Positions 45,075 through 58,900 of a DNA stretch of 64,000 nucleotides are shown here, piece by piece. Position 1 is the stretch's first letter, and each line of letters opens with the position of its first letter. The notes beneath the pieces are model-generated. The model was not told the DNA's origin. It searched no databases and saw nothing but the letters and a program-made list of their open reading frames with translations. A program made the translations under genes and the position numbers. The stretch is taken from the NCBI GenBank assembly GCA_037074705.1, contig CM073590.1, positions 120,829,600-120,893,599 on the forward strand, written 5' to 3'. The stretch is from Zhengitettix transpicula. Its lineage: Eukaryota > Arthropoda > Insecta > Orthoptera > Tetrigidae.

Positions 45075-48000
45075 GTCCCCAATTATAATATAATGTTTTT
45101 TCTTCCCTTTCTTTCTTAACTCCTTATTACGCGTTTTTATCAGTCAACACCCAATAAACAAATGTGATAATTTCATTTCAGTTTATCAAATAATAAACGG
45201 TTACCAATTATTTAAATCATTCGCAAATTGTTATTTTCCAAACAATAAATTGAACTTATATTATACAATCAAGGTTTGGTAATAAAACAAATATTTTAAA
45301 ACACGTAACATTAATGGTAGCTGAAAGGTGAAAGGAATGTGACAATTTACAGATGGAATTGTTAGCGAAACGAATTATTCATGACGCCTCGTACTTTACC
45401 AATAGTTGCTCAGGTCATCTGATATTTCAATGATCTGCAGTCATCACGTATGTCTGTATGCGATTTGAGGTTGGTAGATGTGTGGATAATGAAGGTAAGA
45501 TCTACTTTCAACATGACTTCCATGTACTCAACTTTGAATTACTTAAGAAAACAAAATTAGAATCAGGGTAAAGAAGTATTAATTATGTCTGCGACTTTGA
45601 CCCTTGCTGGATTTTGCGTGGATTTATAAGAACTCTGCCATATGCATATTGCCCCATTTCTGAATCATGGTTTTTCTACGCTCTTGGATTAGCCCAATCA
45701 TGGTTCCCGATGCCCTGAATAAGCTCGAGACGCCCCTGGCAGAGGAGTTTTCTAACAATCACCAAATGAGCCTCGCATCAATTTATTTACATTTCATCTT
45801 CTAGAACCTTAGAAAGGGTGACCATATAGTGTTTTCAAAAACGAACAGATCTGTTGGGTTACGGAAAATAGAGCCTACATTCGTTAATGTGTCGTAGTTG
45901 CTTCAGGACCATTCAATTGTTCCATTTCCACTTCGCTGTCGGCATGTCCAGCAGGTCCAGCGGCTGTAGATTGGCACATTGCCATTAAATTTCATACACT
46001 CATTTACGAATAATGAGCCATAGAAGCCGTGTCTTAGCGTCGGTAATCATTAAATGGCGTTAAGTGTAGTATTATATTTGTAGAGAGTGGTTATTCGTTA
46101 CATAAAGCTCTTACTTCGTAATATAAAATTGAGGTACAAATTAACATAATTAAGTTTAATTAGTCTGAAGAAATTTATCTTCATCACAAAATCATATCAA
46201 AAAAATTTATCTGAAAATAAATAACTTACAGTGGAGCCTATGATATGAAAAACAAATTAACTCTGTCACGGGGTCACTATCTGCGCAATAAGACAGACAT
46301 TGATACAATAATTTGGTAGCCGCAAGTATAAAGATGAGTCAAATAATTACTCCGAGCACTGCTTAGTTTCGTCAACTGTTGGATCTTGGATCTCTTAGTT
46401 GAGCGCTATTGTTTCTCGCCGCTCGCAACCCGACGATGGCACTCAAACGACTTCCTAGAAAAAAAGTCCGATGTTGATTTTCGGTAATGTTAACAGAGAC
46501 TGATGTAATTTAGAATCGCAAACTCAAACGACGGAAGTCTGCTTGAAAAACCAAGTGCTTACTGAATCTGTAAGAACAGAATTGAGTTAAAATCTTTGAT
46601 CAGAATGCTAGAATATCTCTCTGAATACGAATTCCCGAAATCGGTTCTTTGTGGCGCTTCTATCAAAATATCTATACCTCAATTTTTAACTTCATATTTT
46701 TCCTCCAAACACAGCTTAAATATCGCTAGATTTGCTCATGTCTCCTCGTGAACTAAGCGTTTCCAAAAGTTCGTATCAAAATTAAACGAATACGTGATTG
46801 CCTGTACCAATCATATTTCTTGGCCCAGGAAAGCTCTACGTAAAAGGGTCGAGAATATCACGCAGGGAAGGTGCTGTGGAGACATTCGTCAACGAACCGT
46901 CGTCAGAGACGGATATAATTCAGGAACATGCCGTTGCCTGGGAAGGTAGCGAAGTCCATGGTAAACCCTGAGAATTAAGAGATATGATTGTTTCTCCGGC
47001 TTGCTAAACCCGAATAATTTCTATATATTTGTCTACGTAAATATTTCATTTTTAAATTTCGTAGTAGTTCATCAATTTCCTAAAATGTTTCCTTGTTTTT
47101 TTTTTAAAAAAAGTCATAACCTAGCCCCGCTATAAGTTCTAAAATTGAGCATCTGATCCACGCTAAATTTATAATTTGTATTATTTTCCCACGCAGGTCA
47201 ATATTGCATCTGGTTGTTGAAATGTATCTCAGATGTCAAGGCTACTAATCCAAAGTAGGTCATCTTTAAGAGGACCCGAGTCCTTTGCCGGTGGGTGTCT
47301 AGTAGCCCTCATCAGCAAAGATTTAAGGATGGATGTTTTAAAAAATATATTTTGCAGTGGAATAGAGGACCCATACGTTTCTTTGTTGTACCTGATTGGC
47401 GTAGACCTTTTTTTTATTTGCTTATTTTTTTGAGTGAGATATTTCCTGAGAGATTTATTTGTGAGAGATAAGAAGAGATTTTTCTACCTTATTTCATACC
47501 GTCAAGCTTATAACTGTAACTGATCTGGGTGGGACGTGTTAGAGTGGGAAAGTTGAATATGGTGATTATGAAAGATGATTTCCGGAAGATTTGGATTTAG
47601 GTTTCAATCTAAAAATTGTGGGATGGTGGAAGATGGATAGGACTTTTGAGATGATGTGGTCGTAAGATGCACGGAGATGGACAAGACGTTGGTGGTCGGG
47701 CTGCAGGTGATGGTGTTGGAATAGGTTGGTGGATGTAGATGGGAAGTGACGTGAAAGTGGAGGACGTCTGTGATCTATGCGACCTTCCAAATTTTTCCGT
47801 CTGCAAAACAACAAACAGTATTTGGACCCAAAGTATTTGCAGAAATTTTTTGAATAGTCTGATCTTAGAAATATTTCACCATTTCTCGCCACTTATCCAT
47901 TTTTCACACCTCATAAGCAAGAAAAAGCAAAACAGTTTGACACAATCTCCGTTGTTTTATTGTAAGTAATTGTGACCTACAATTGGCATGAAAATTAGCC

Positions 48001-48236
48001 GAATGTATCTAGCACTCCAGCTTTGACAATCCATTATTGATTTCCATTTCACCACGCAACCACACGACCACTGCAAGGTAAATTCAGCGAAACCGATGGA
48101 GGAAATGAAATGCAGAAGCTTTGGATTGGTCCATGAGTGCATGCTGGCGGACGGAGGTCGCCCCCCCTCTAGTAGGGCCAGTGCCACTGCCACTTTCCTC
48201 GCTGTCGCTGCCCGAGAAAGCAACAGTCTCTGGCCC
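45075..48236. other. Upstream flank of gene 2
   Basis: No coding recognised. GTGGGA/GATGG-rich DNA at 47520-47760 gives long minus-strand frames of Pro/His/Ser that look compositional. The last 140 bp are CpG-rich. Confidence 0.4.
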
Positions 48237-48244
48237 TGACGTCA
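48237..48244 (+). promoter_or_regulatory. CRE palindrome TGACGTCA just upstream of gene 2
   Basis: A perfect TGACGTCA (cAMP/ATF-type element) ends 18 bases before the start codon, inside a short CpG-rich stretch (about 48100-48340) unlike the AT-rich surroundings. No TATA box is visible. It may be a core-promoter element or part of the 5' UTR. Confidence 0.4.
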
Positions 48245-48262
48245 CGGTATGAACCGTGAGCC

Positions 48263-48334
48263 ATGCTGCTGTTCCTCGCGCTGCTCTGCTCCGCTCACGC
48301 CGACATCGACAACGCCCTCGTACCGCTACCACAG
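48263..48334 (+). CDS. Gene 2 exon 1: start codon and signal peptide
   Basis: Encodes MLLFLALLCSAHA followed by DIDNALVPLPQ, a clean signal peptide with a likely Ala-His-Ala cleavage site after residue 13. Donor CAG|GTCAGT, phase 0. G at -3 supports this ATG. An ATG 14 bases upstream is in a different frame and overlaps the start. Confidence 0.85.
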
Positions 48335-51300
48335 GTCAGTCTTCTCTACTTTATCATTCACAACACTTGCTTCACGTCGGCAATACGAGGTGGTTTCAAG
48401 TTACATATAGGTCTTCCTCATTTGTATGTGAACATGTCTCCATTACGGTTTAACCTTTCTCTACTTGACTGAACAAATTGAGTTCGTCACCTGCATTGTG
48501 CAGTTGGGTCGTACTCAGAGTTCTTACGTTTTTAATCACCTAACGATAGGAATAAGGATTCCAGAAACGTTGTGCGGTACTTATTTTATCACTTCATTTT
48601 GTGTGTTATTTGGATATTTTATCTAATTAATTTCAGAAACACACAATGTTTGGTTGAAAAATGATATGAAATATTTGCAACATGTTGTCTTCTGAACTTA
48701 TATTTAACTTATGCCAGTAAATAATTGTAGGAGAATATTGACAGTTTGGGTTCAACAACTACAGAACCATTTCAATTACGTAAATGACTGACTAAATTTC
48801 AGTGACAAGTGCTCGATGAACTGAAACTTGTGGTTACGGGAGAGAAAACCAAATAATAAAATGCTATATTAAAGGTCGATTAAATGGTTTTAAAATACGG
48901 CATCCTAGGAGATACACAATAAATTGAGTTCTGTAATGCAGCTAGAATTATGAAAAAATGTTTACTTGTTAACGTAAGTTTCCGAAGAAGTCTATACGTG
49001 TTCAGATAATTTGAATCAAATCAGAAATCTTTGTCGTTATAAATTAAACTAGTACTTGTGATTAGAGGTTTTAATAATTATTTTAAATCTGCATTAACAG
49101 TTCAATTTTATTTCTTTCCATTATCCATTTCCCATGTCTTCAAAAAATTTTTGATTTCAAACAAAGAAAAAATACTTATTTACGAATACATAGCACTAAA
49201 TTTGTTCAAACTGAACTATAACTCAAATTCAATTCATTCATTCATGGGGCAGTGTTTCTCTGACCATTGAAACGAACAAAATAAATACATAAATGGTAAT
49301 TGCCCTAGTCGAAAATTGAATATCAGTTGGAAAAATCTGCTTTTTAAACCAAATGCTGAGCGCTCGGGTTATACATGACAACTTAAAATTTTGAGACCCT
49401 TTATTAAAACATAATAACGATTAGTCTCTATTCGAGTGCGTCTTACCGAGTAAAGCAGGTTTTATAAACCTGCTTTCACGAAGTAAAAGTTCGGATTAAA
49501 TTTCCTGATAGCCGGGCAACACAGTTACGATCAAATTCAGCAATGAACTGTAATAATTTAATTTTGCGTTCTCCTCGAATAATTCTTTAAGGTAAAGAGG
49601 ATCCCATAATACTCCAATATTTTCTCGTAATTAAGGAGAAAACAAGTAGTTTAAATTCTCTTTACCGTTACACGACGGTAATATTACATTTTGAATATTT
49701 CGTACTCGTGATTGCTATGATAACATCTAGGAATACTTTCATGACGTTTGAAGTCGCACAATGGTCAAAGTAGGTAATAAAGCATAATTTAGTCATTTAC
49801 ATGTTACCTGGAGAGAGTAGTGGGTGCTATCACAAACAGGTCACACGCTCTCATTCTCACACATCGTGTACACCGTGAAGGAAAACTAAGCATAATTAAT
49901 GAACACCTACTTCAACGAACATGCACTTCTCTTACACAGAAAGCAATTTTTCCATTTGAAGTGATCACATTTATTTTCGATTATAAAGCCTTGTAAGTTG
50001 AAATAGTGATTTACATTGACAAAGTAATTGTCATGATAATAACTAGCCGAACTCCTATTGTCCGAGGACTAAGTCAGTGACTACTTTAATAAAAAGAAAT
50101 ATAGTAAAAGCTATTCCATATCGAGCGGTGTTCCTATTTACACTAAAATTGTATCTGTACAAAGAAATTGGGGGTAGTATTTTGGTAAATTTTTACTGTA
50201 GCCAACGGAGCTGATTGTATCCAGAATGAACCAGTTGAGCAAACTTTTAAGACTGCAAAGGCTGGGTTGTTCTCGAACCTATTTTATCAATGATTGAGTA
50301 TTCCAAGAAACTTACATTCAAGAATAAAGAAAGATTTTATAATCGATGACAGATCTATATCTAAAAATCTTAAACGGTAATATCGGTATATTATTCCGTA
50401 AAGTAATTACCTGTATCACATATCAACCGAGCTAACATTTACTGACATCAAGTTTGTTTTTCACAATAAATCTATAAATTAATGCATAACAAATATATAA
50501 TGAATTAGCCAATAAAGAGCAATTAAATAATAAAATAAATACCACACAATGTTGCTACAATCTTGTTATTATCGCTAGGTGAAAGATCGTAAGAGCCTTT
50601 AAGAACGACACTGAGCACAAACCACGATACAAACTCAAACGGCTTTTCAGTTCATTATCTGGTTTATGCAGTAACGTTATATGGTAATTATTTTATCACT
50701 TAATTTTGTCAGTTTATTGGCAACTATACTATAGATTTCTCAATTTTCATCTGATACAAACATTTTTATTTTTTCTTGATCAATTTATAGTAAAAAGTAG
50801 TTCCAAATGCCGGTACGTTATTTTTTCCGGCGATAGTTGTGTTTTACGATTTCCCGTTATATACATTCATATTTCATGAATCCGGTAACCTTATAATAAG
50901 GAAATAGCCAAGTAAAAAAGCTTTCAAAATATATTCAGACACATATATACGAATGCCCCTAATGACAAATCATATGAAGAAAGGACAAGAAAAATATAAA
51001 CAAGAAAATAAAAGAATTCAGTGGTTAGTAAACGTACACTGCCGATAAAATGTTATACATATATTTTTGTAAATTCAATTTATTATTTCCTCATGTTAAG
51101 TTATCGTAAGGAAAATTTCGTAAAATAGCCCTGAGTTCTATCGGAAATAATGTTTGATATTTAGATTTGCATTTAATATTGAAGTCTACGTTCATAGACC
51201 GTGACTTTAATTACAGTTCTCGCGTTCACGCTTTACATCATACTGAGTGTTAAATTAATTTAATTATCTGTTAAGAGCACCGAGAAATGATTGTTAGTCT

Positions 51301-52953
51301 ATTCCTTTAGAAATTTGTACATTGGTTATTGTCATTAGGTTTTATTGAACAATTAAAATGACAAAATATACGTCTGTTTTGAAAATTAATAATAAGAAAA
51401 ATAGCTAAATACAGAGAAAGGAAGTGGTTATATAAAGTTTTGTCTACTGAACTGTGCAGATGTGTCGTCTAGGCTCTTGGGTTTTTTAGGTTTCTTAGCA
51501 CCCGATTAAAGGAACAAGGTTTACCCGAAATGTTGTGCGGTATTTATATTATCACTTCCTTTGTCTGTGTTTTGGCTATTTTTATTATATTTATTATATT
51601 TTTATTCATAAATTTTTGAGTTAATAAGTTTTTTATAATGAGACATGGTGATTTATAAAAATGTATTTATAATATAAAATAACTAATTTTATTCGTAAAG
51701 GTAATGAACAAAACGTTAAGCTCTCATTAAGAAAATTAAGTATGTTACTGAATTTGTCAAATGAGTTTGAATTTGAGTTCCCTTCAATTTGATGTTTGTT
51801 TTAGTAGAAAAAATGGCAATTTTTTCCGAAATTTTTTTAAACGTACACATTCGAAAGAATTAACTATAACTCTTATTAAATTCATTCTCGGATTCACGAG
51901 ACGGTTTCCCTGACCATTGAAACTATCATAATAAATAAATTAACGGTTAATTTCACGAGTCGAAAATTCTATAAGTTCATAAAAATCTGCGATACACACT
52001 AAATATAAAAATCCAGTTGAAGAAGTTAATCACGTCCACGATAAATATTGCGTCGAGTCACATTGGAAAAACCACCTTCTCTCGACAGATGTCAATCGCT
52101 TTCATGTGACGTTCACCCGTCCTTTGTATTGAAGACCGGCTAAAAACATATTCGTGTTAGAAAGGCGGATCTAAATATAATTATAACTGTGCTGGTAAGT
52201 AGCACGTTCAAAAGATACACAATCCCTCTTAAGTGCAAAACCGAATTTACTGTGACATAATATAAATAAATGGCATAGCCACGCACACAAGGAAGAGAGA
52301 ACCATATTTCTGTTAATACGTTCTGCGTTCTTCACGGTACTCTTGTTTTCCCTAGCAATTCAAACACATATTCTTATATAGATGACACGAACGAGTGAAC
52401 CTACTCGTAGTTGTGATTCCGTTTAATCGATAATCCAAAACCGACGATAAAACTATTATTCGGCCATTGCGAAGCCCAGGCTGATTTTTAGTCTGAAGTA
52501 CATCAAAATACGAAACTGGCAAACAAGTTTCACTTACAGAGAACGAGTCGTATAAGGAATGCGAAAAAGAAACATAGGTGCGAGCGCAGAAGTGGGTTCG
52601 TGAAGAGCAACGCTTTCTCTTCGGACGCAGAACGCATTAATAGCAGTTTTCGTACCTCTTCGTTGTGTACATAGATAATTCAGTGCCAGTGTGTCACAGG
52701 AAGTTTGTATATGCACTTTGCAAGGGATCGTACACCTTTGCACGATTGAAAGTTACAGTTACAACACATTCGATTTCACAAAGACAATGTTAAACTTCAA
52801 TTGTTTCGATATTAATCGTTTGTGATAATAATTGTACTATGTGTAAACAGTCAACTAATAATTAAATAAGTTTTATTGACATACCAAAACACTATTTTGT
52901 CACTATAAACATTGTTTAAGGTGAGAATTTGATTAGTTTGTAACAAACACAAA

Positions 52954-52998
<45 letters not shown>

Positions 52999-55900
52999 AG
53001 TATTCAATATAAATAAACAATTTATTTAAAACAAAGCCCCACGTTGAGGTTCCAGTTTGTAGTATTTAATTAAATACTACGAATTTTAACTGCACGTTTG
53101 AGTGCCAATTTGTAGTGATTTTTACAATTACAATGAAAAATCTGGCGTCCAATAAAATAATTACCAAAACAATTACTATTTTACCAAGATAAATCACATG
53201 TTGACGACGCCAATTTTGTAGTAAAACAATTAAAATGATCGGATGTTTTAATAAAAACCAAGATTTAAAATATACAAACAAATTAATTATTTAAAGCAAA
53301 TTATTAAAATCACATTACATATTAATACTTTACAATAATAGCACGGCTATTTCTCAGGGCCGATAATCGGACCTTTAATAAAGAATACTTATTAAATAAT
53401 CAAAATTTACCAAGATATCAAGGGATTAATTCAAACAATCAATAGAATATTACAATAAAGAATATGAGATATGAAATTCAAAATCTGAACTCGGAAATCT
53501 GACGATAATATCATTAACTTGCGGGTTTACAGATAGTAAATTGTGCAGTTTTACCTTAATGTTCTCTGGAAAGGGAATTGGCAAGTTTACAAACACACAA
53601 TTATTAACACTTTATAGACAGGCCATTTATACACTGAATTTAATACTCAACACTTTCTGCTTGCTAAAATGACTCACAATGCTTGCTTCGCTGTTCCCTC
53701 TAATAAAATCTTAATAACACACACCAAAGTTTGTTATCTGCTATATGCAATAACCGGGCGCTCCCAATAATTGAAGAAAAATGTCTAACTCATTAATGTA
53801 AGCTAGACTCCGAACTATAATAGTTAGCGTTGAATCGTCGTAATTAAGTGCTCAGCGAATGGAACCTGCTGACCGTTTTTGAATATTTGAGCTGTTAAAT
53901 TACATACAGCCAGACACTTTCTGAATTTCTGTCCTTTCTCGACCGTCTCCTACCATACACACTCGATCAGTCAGGAGCACTGAGCGTCTAGTGAACGAAC
54001 TTCTACAATCCGAGCAAGCAGGCATTATTGCCACATATTCTTGTATATAACTTGTGTGTTTTTACGTCGCAAACAATACAAGTCTAAATTTTGTTCATTA
54101 ATTAATTATTTCCTTTTAATCAACATATATATATATATATATATATAAGAGAAACATTAAAAAGGTTGAGGTGGTTTTATATGTAAATGCATGTTAAATG
54201 TTATATAAATGTAAATTTATGAAATAATTGATTTAAATTTTTTTGTCAAATTAATTATTTCATTATTTTTTCAATGCCAAGTGGGAGAAAAATTCAGAGA
54301 TTTTTATATAAAAAATATCGCGGTTTTATAACAACTAAAAGGATCAATTGAATCCCATTTCATAAGAAATGTAACGACTGAAAGACTACAAGGTAGTCTT
54401 ACATGATCATCCACATTCTAATTAAATATTTCCGGATGATTTAATCCTTCAGGAAGACTGGAAGTACCTTCCTCTGCTCTGTTGTCTAGTCTCCAAAGTC
54501 GTTATCTGCTTGTTCATCGCCTTTCCTTTTTTGTTTCTCTCGCTTTTATCTCAGAAAACAAATACTAACCGCACAAAAAATCTCAGATGAAGAAAAAAGT
54601 GCCACGAGCCTTTTTCTCTGTCTGTTTCTACGACGTTGCAAACGTCGTATCCTTTAACCCGTGGTCTAAACAATACTGTTGTTTTCGACCAGCTTCGGAT
54701 TATGCTGTCCGCACGGCTTTTGTTATTAAAAACAATTTTAAAAGAATTACTTTGCATCGGCTTTTAAGGTCAATTTGAAAAATATTGTTACCAAAATGTT
54801 TTTGATTACATTTTGAGGAATTTAATTTACATTTCTCTTAAAACACTTCAAAAAGGCTTATTTATTAATAGCTTTGAGAACATAATATTTTCATTTTTAG
54901 CATAAGTATTTCTTCGTGAAATGTGTCACAGAATATTGTTTATTCAGACTTTAGAATCACGAGACGCTGTTTAAGTTCATTCATAAAGCCTCACGTCTTT
55001 ATCACTCAAATTACGTACCTCTTACCCATTTGTAGGAGCTGTAAAAATTACACCAAGTTTGTTTAGCAGCTAATGGTACCCATAAATGTAAATGTGAAAG
55101 AAAAAAAATCTTAAAATTTATTGTATTTTAATATTTTACTGTGCTATTCTCAAAATTTATTTACGTATAAAGTCAGTAATAATATTAGTAGTGCTTCTGG
55201 AGGTGACTATGTACTCATATTTGTACTTGTATTAATGATAAATATTATACAGCGATATATTCTTCGTTTTACCATTTTTTTAGTTTTATAACACCAAAAA
55301 TATTTTTGCAAATTATAAACGTACCATAATAATTTAAACGGTACTTATCGTATCGCAGAATTTCATTTTACACCGTTAAATATTTCGTTTAATCGGGATT
55401 TAAGAAAAATGTGGTCCTTGGATGCATAATATTCACAACCTTTTAATACTAAAAATAATACAGTTTTTTTTGTTTTGTTGGATGGTAGCGCATATTTGGC
55501 AACTATGCAGACGGCAGTGAAGTAATATAACGTGACAATGCACTGTGCCACGATCCTGAGAGTGCAAGGAAGGACTTAGAATGGCCTACATCCCACAAGT
55601 AGGACCGCTTTTCTCGCGGCCTTGACTGCCACAACGCAGGCCTAGGACGGAGAAAGTAACCATTTCTTTGCCACTTTCTCCCAGATTACTCCGACCCTGA
55701 CCCGCTACAGCGTAAGCCTTACGTCACGGCTAGAATCCATATACATTACCCGGTGTACAAACATGATAATAATAATAATAATACTCTCTTCCAGGTTGTA
55801 TAAATTGGACACTGAAGATAAGTTTACTTTGGATGAAGTTAAGGTCAACTTTTATTATAACAATAAAACCCAACCTCTCTCTCAAATGTAGGTGGAAGAT

Positions 55901-58900
55901 TAAGAAAACAAATATTAACGACTTTTAGCTCCCTGTTAATGCAAGTTACTGTTATTGTACATTTATTCATAAAGCAAAATTACGTGAATTTTATTTCATT
56001 TCTTTAATCTGTCATTTATAATATAGTAATTAAGTAAAATGGAAGCAAATGTGAAAAAAAAAGTATCATCCACAAATTTTGTTATAAATTAAATTTATAC
56101 TTCTAGTTCCGAAATTTTTTGTATTCGTGTAACTAATTTGTAACAATTTTCCACCGTTAAACTTGTGTTTTCCCTTTCTATATGATAAGAGTATATAATT
56201 AGTCACTTAAACCGGAGTTAAAATGTGGAAAATTATGGGTCGTATGGAACTGAAATTACAGGCGGATAAACTATATGGGAGTAGAAAAAATTGTTAGAAG
56301 ATAATTTGAAAATAAATACTTGATAAACAATCATTAAATATAGCAATTCCCAATGGATTTTTCATATCCTATTCAGCAGGAACACATTAATGAAAGAATT
56401 TGCGTACTGTTTTACGTATTTGACCATTTTTATATATTATTACAAAACTGATCAATAGGTTATTGCAATATTTACGGATCGTTCATAAAGTTATATATTG
56501 AAATTATTTTGCACGCCCGTAACCATTACGCGCGTACATTTACGACTGTGATCCACATTAAACAAGACCCTGATTTCCAATTTGTTACCTGAAATGAGTT
56601 TTAGTAACCTTTTAAGGTATAAATAATAGGAAATGAGTTAATTTATTATCAGCGTATTTTTTTAGAGATACAGGCTACGTGGTTCCAACTCCCCTTTAAC
56701 AGCATAGGAAGAGACTTGAAAGGGGCGAAGCGGAAGGGTAGAGGAACGTAGCCAATGGTTAACTAGGGTCCCCGGGCTATAGTTTAAGGATCCTACCCGC
56801 CATTCGCCTAAAAGTGATGCATTACAAACCCTAGAAAACCTGCGTCAGGTAGGTCGAGCATTGGGTACTTGTCTCACGCCCTTCCGATTGCGGGAAGGGG
56901 GTTTTCCGTGCCCCGACCAGTTAATGACCACAATAATCAATGTTACGTGCGATACCGAGGTGAAACACGAGATGCTAGAAGCTATTAGTGATCTATTAAA
57001 ATTCAATTACAAATATAATGTAATTAATTATGTATTTCATGACGAATTTCTATGATTTAGTTGTAAACTTACTATTACTTAAATTTCATCCTTAATGGAA
57101 ATGATTATGTTCTATTGTGTCTGTGGTGGTGACGTGAAGTTAACTCCGTAATCGCCAGCACTTCGTTGTGCGCCATAAATTAGGTAGTGGGCAAGGGCTA
57201 TTTTTAATAATACACTGCGTATACATATTTTCACTCGGTTAGAAGCCAGAGAAAATTTTATTCATTAATAATTAAATTCTTTTTATAATATAAACTCTAA
57301 TGTTTTTAATCAGTCTCAATAAGTAATCTTAGAACTCCGATACTAATTTTTTTTAAATAATTTTGAACAAGGTTCTTTCGGCCGATAGTTAAGCCATAAT
57401 CATCTTTAATTTGTGGAAACTTTTAGAAAATGACGATCTTAATTTATGTTTTTGGACGTGAGACGCGATAATTCATGTGAATCTGGAGCATAGGAATCCT
57501 GCTGCATTATCCGGAGTATGGGCATTATCCTGCAGGAAATGACCAGAGAAAAATCTATCTCCACATTTAGAACTACAACTTTTTTTTTGACATATTAAAG
57601 ATGATTATTGCACAGTTGTCATTCGAAAGTTCCTTGTTCAAAATTAATAAAGAAATTTGTATCGAAGTTCTAAAATTATTTATTGAGACTGATTAAAACT
57701 TGACTACAAAAATTATTAAATATTTTATTGTTATTAAAAGTAGTTATTACTCTCCACATAAGTCATATTTAAAGTATAAATTAAAAATATTTATTTTTAA
57801 ACGAATATATTGAGTAAGTTCGTGCGTAAGCAATTAATAATTCGGGGACGGACTTTCAGAGGCTTAAGTCGTCGTATGCCTCGTCCTTGTTACCGTTTAT
57901 ATACAGTAGGGGGGGGGGGGTTATAAGACTCCATGCATTTATAATTACATAAAAATCAAAACTAATAAGAATTTCAATTTAATTCTTTGTTAATAGGAGC
58001 TTTCGACTTTCAAAGTCATATTCATCTATAATCAGAAGCAAGAAAGAGCTTAATTATCTTATAATATACTGTTATTTTAAAATCATAGCTCTAATATATG
58101 TCATTTGAAAGCATAATTCTTATCTTTTACACAATTATCATTACAAAATTTAAACACGGTCTAAAACAATCACGTCTACCACTGACGTTCGTCAAATGAC
58201 AAACACTACCAGGGCTCTTTCAAGTAATTTCAACTGTAGATACTTTCAAGAAACATGTTCTACACCGAATCGATATTGAACAGTTATTTAAATAATTTTA
58301 TTGTGTAGGGAAACGTATTTTCCTCAATACTGCTTAAAGAAGACATTTTATACGTTGACGCTTTTGTGATCGAGACTGTGGAGACTCGTTTGGAATTTTC
58401 GATAGTCTTCATCGCCAGAAAATGAGTTAGCAGACATTTGGCTACTTCTGAGCTTCCAGGAGAGAAGAAATGAACCTCAGAGACGTCCCCAAGATCTCGT
58501 GTGCAGGAGCCACAGCTGCGGAATGCATCCCAGATAGGTCGCAAGCCATCGTGATCGATGCAGTTGATGGAGTAACAACTATCATCTTTTTCCAAAATTA
58601 TATGCCCCTCGAAGATTCGTTATTTCTCTAAAATAGCGAATAGCAGAGTCTGTGATTTTCTAAGTAATAAAAAAGAAGTGGAGGAACTAACACGTACACA
58701 TAAGGAAATTGTGATAAACAACCATACTGTCAATATAAGACCACCGTTAATAAAAAAGACTAGAGTAATAATTACCAATATATGTCCTATTTTGCCAAGC
58801 GAACTAATAGTCAAAGAATTAAACAAACATGGGATAACCTTATCATTAAAAAATATCTACCTCAAAATTAATGTTCGTTCACGCCCTACCTGAGTCGATC

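Noticed and set aside
47566..47892. Two overlapping minus-strand frames rich in His, Pro and Ser
   Set aside because: They are the complement of a GATGG/GTGGGA-rich stretch and show no domain or splice context.
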